A program made the translations under genes and the position numbers. From an uncultured Bacteroides sp. (GTDB taxonomy: Bacteria; Bacteroidota; Bacteroidia; Bacteroidales; Bacteroidaceae): DNA of 64,000 nucleotides. The stretch spans positions 62,001-126,000 of the forward strand of contig CANSEY010000007.1 of the NCBI GenBank assembly GCA_947646015.1. The letters are read 5' to 3'. How positions within the stretch are numbered: position 1 is the first letter of the stretch; every line of letters starts with the position of its first letter. Positions 62,124 through 64,000 of the stretch are shown in pieces. The notes beneath the pieces are model-generated. The model did no database searches, was not told the origin of the DNA, and saw nothing but the letters and a program-made list of their open reading frames with translations.

Positions 62124-63722
62124 TTAACTTAAAAATATACTTTGTTCCACTCCAATCTCCTGAATGAAATAATGATCGTGTGAGATGGCTATCACAGTAC
62201 CTGCATAGTTTTTGATGGTAGCAGTAATAATTTCGATGCTTTGTATATCCAGGTTATTGGTCGGTTCGTCCAGTATAAACATATCGGGTATATTATTACT
62301 GATCATCAGGCAACAAAAGGCAAGTCTCATTTTCTCTCCGCCGCTTAGCTTCCGGCAAGATTTATCCCATTCGGAAGCCGGAAATAAATATCGGTTCAGA
62401 ATAATCTTTATTTCGTGCTCCGGCAGGTTGCGGCCATTGAAGGCATAGGCTTGTTCCAAAATACTGTTTCGATCATTGATGATCGAATATTCCTGATTTA
62501 GATATACATAGGTGAAATTTGCCTGTATGAGCGTGCCTTTCAGTGGTTGAAGTTGTCCGGTTATGATTTTCAGCAGAGTTGTTTTTCCGCTGCCATTGCC
62601 TCCTTCTATACGAAGGCGGTCTCCGCTTTTCAACTGAAAGCTGAGAGGGGCTCGCCAAAGTTGTGGCTGATCGGGATGATAACCGAAGTTAATCTCTTTG
62701 GCCGTAACCAGTATTTTACCGGTATGAAGTCCGGGACTGTTAAAGTCAGTCTTTAGTGCAGCTGTCGGCGAGAGTGAGCTTCGGAGTTGGTTACGCTCGT
62801 CAGTTAACTTCTCGGTTTTTTCCTGATGTGCACCGCTTAGTTTGGCAGTACTCTTTTCCGATTTGCTTTGCAAACCGTTCAGTACAATACGCGGGACACC
62901 TTTTTTCAGGTTTCTTTTTTCACCACGTACATTTTGTTTATCCCTCCGTTCAGCTGTTTCGCGGGCTACCTTGCGGGCAGTGCGGAGCGCTTTCTCTTTT
63001 TCTTCGATGCGTTGTTGCAGGGCTTCTTGCATCAGTGTTTTTTGTTCTTTGTAAAATTCATAGTTTCCACCGTAATAGCTGATCTGATGCTTTTCCAGTT
63101 CACATATTTCGGGAAGAAGATTCAGCAGTGTACGGTCATGGCTTACTACCAACAGCGTGGAACGCCATTTTTCCACCCAGTCATACAGACGTTGTCTGCC
63201 TGACGAATCGAGATGATTGGTCGGTTCATCCATCAGTATGACAGACGGATTATGAATGTCCATACCTGCGAGGAATACACGTGTCTTTTCTCCTCCGCTG
63301 AGCAGATTCATCGGGTAGGATAGTGGGAATTGGCCCAATCCCCACGAATCGAGGGCGGCGACGGAACGTTCTTCTATATTCCAGTCGTCGTTCAATATGC
63401 TGAAATTTTCTATTGAGGCATCTCCCGCAAGGATAGCATGTAGTGCTTTCTGCTTATGGTCTATCTGTAAGGCTTGCGCGATGGTCAACGAATCATATTG
63501 CCCGAAATGTTGGGGAATATAATAGAGGTCGTCCGGTCGGACGATGACGCCGGAAGAGGGTGTTAATTGTCCGGCAATAATTTGCAGCAGGGTAGATTTG
63601 CCACAGCCGTTATTGCCGACTAATCCTAACTTCTGCCCTTTACTGATGGCAAAGTTAAGGTCACTGAATAATACTTCTTTATCCGGATGGATATAGCTGA
63701 TTTGTTGAATACTAATAGGCAT
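62124..63722 (-). CDS. ABC-F ATPase with two nucleotide-binding domains
   Basis: The 532-residue protein has two ATPase domains: GLVGNNGCGKSTLL, LLSGGEKTRVFLAG, VILMDEPTNHLDSS and, after a charged linker (about residues 220-330), IEGGNGSGKTTLLKII, KLSGGEKMRLAFCC, MFILDEPTNNLDIQ. No membrane helix is present. ABC-F proteins act on the ribosome; some protect it from antibiotics. The linker is short, and the family branch cannot be named by eye. The long leader (63723-63917) supports regulated expression. Confidence 0.9.
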   Translation of the reverse strand: MPISIQQISYIHPDKEVLFSDLNFAISKGQKLGLVGNNGCGKSTLLQIIAGQLTPSSGVIVRPDDLYYIPQHFGQYDSLTIAQALQIDHKQKALHAILAGDASIENFSILNDDWNIEERSVAALDSWGLGQFPLSYPMNLLSGGEKTRVFLAGMDIHNPSVILMDEPTNHLDSSGRQRLYDWVEKWRSTLLVVSHDRTLLNLLPEICELEKHQISYYGGNYEFYKEQKTLMQEALQQRIEEKEKALRTARKVARETAERRDKQNVRGEKRNLKKGVPRIVLNGLQSKSEKSTAKLSGAHQEKTEKLTDERNQLRSSLSPTAALKTDFNSPGLHTGKILVTAKEINFGYHPDQPQLWRAPLSFQLKSGDRLRIEGGNGSGKTTLLKIITGQLQPLKGTLIQANFTYVYLNQEYSIINDRNSILEQAYAFNGRNLPEHEIKIILNRYLFPASEWDKSCRKLSGGEKMRLAFCCLMISNNIPDMFILDEPTNNLDIQSIEIITATIKNYAGTVIAISHDHYFIQEIGVEQSIFLS

Positions 63723-63932
63723 GATGGTCTATTGGGTTTGAGGTTGAAAACTGGGTGAGGATAATCACGGGGCAGGGGAACGACAAACACAATACTGGCT
63801 AAACAACACGAATTTCGTGATGCTTAACGATAAAGAAAAAGCATAGATGAAAAGTGATGTTTACTAGAAGTGTTGTCTTACTTAGAAATTCTCATTGTGG
63901 TAAGTATATAGTTTAACTTGGGCGCAAAGATA
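63723..63932 (-). promoter_or_regulatory. Promoter and long leader of the ABC-F gene
   Basis: TATCTTTG (63932-63925, minus strand) gives a leader of about 195 nt. It holds two tiny ORFs, MRISK-stop (ATG near 63889) and MLFLYR-stop (ATG near 63842), and a perfect CACGAA-T-TTCGTG hairpin (around 63809-63821). Short leader peptides before ABC-F genes are known to control them by ribosome stalling. Bases 63933-64000 hold no gene. Confidence 0.45.
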
Positions 63933-64000
63933 GTACTTTCTTTTATAATATTGTTGGGTTTTGGCTGGAAAAATGGATTCTTTGAACTAATTCAGAATAT

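Overview
The window reads as a chromosomal segment of a gut Bacteroides. The evidence is the repeated promoter -7 box TAnnTTTG with few Shine-Dalgarno sequences, a SusC/SusD pair, DUF families restricted to Bacteroidales, and preQ1/queuosine, PdxH, RlmH and NadC genes of Bacteroidetes type. Species cannot be fixed from sequence alone.

Layout. (1) 1-3470 is the right end of a Mu-like transposable prophage. It carries the C-terminal part of a diversity-generating-retroelement (DGR) type reverse transcriptase, a DUF4376-like protein, a Mor-like activator, a thymidylate-synthase homologue with a dCMP-type substrate residue, and a Dam-type methylase. It ends in Mu-R-like direct repeats and a terminal CA. 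A minus-strand candidate small RNA with promoter, pseudoknot and terminator lies at 1205-1342. (2) 3471-about 6650 is part of a second, older prophage. Its CHC2 primase gene is cut by the Mu-like phage; it also has small early genes, a tRNA-like element, a LuxR-type regulator and a repressor with paired operators. (3) About 6700-15300 is a patchy accessory zone: two Fic-like gene remnants, an exported lipoprotein/MG2 pair, an AbiEii-like nucleotidyltransferase, a GNAT-YoaP protein, unknown genes and a frameshifted EamA fragment beside tRNA-Thr(UGU). (4) 15500-64000 is mostly core chromosome.

Within the core part: a TlpA-like thioredoxin lipoprotein; a probable ldhA-pirin-pdxH-MBL-DUF4468-glyoxalase run; FadL-like and DcaP-like outer membrane proteins; and an apparently autoregulated DUF2141/TonB-receptor/membrane protein/winged-helix operon with three identical-type operators. 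Queuosine precursor genes (transporter with preQ1 riboswitch, queC, queF) are separated by a 22-bp-period tandem repeat array. Then come rlmH, nadC, an ECF sigma factor with an anti-sigma/beta-barrel fusion and DUF4858 paralogues, alanine dehydrogenase, a metalloprotease-SusC-SusD operon probably for peptides, M23 and C69 peptidases, a TPR-HTH membrane regulator with two beta-propeller proteins, a phosphohexomutase, acyltransferase/DUF418 membrane proteins, a Crp/Fnr gene broken by a short frameshift, NudC, and an ABC-F ATPase with a long leader.

Most novel candidates: the pseudoknotted small RNA of the Mu-like phage (1205-1342), the nested prophage junction at 3470, the gttta-N5-taaac regulon (26425-29144), and the 22-bp repeat array (31833-31975). 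All functions are read from sequence and family knowledge; no database search was run.
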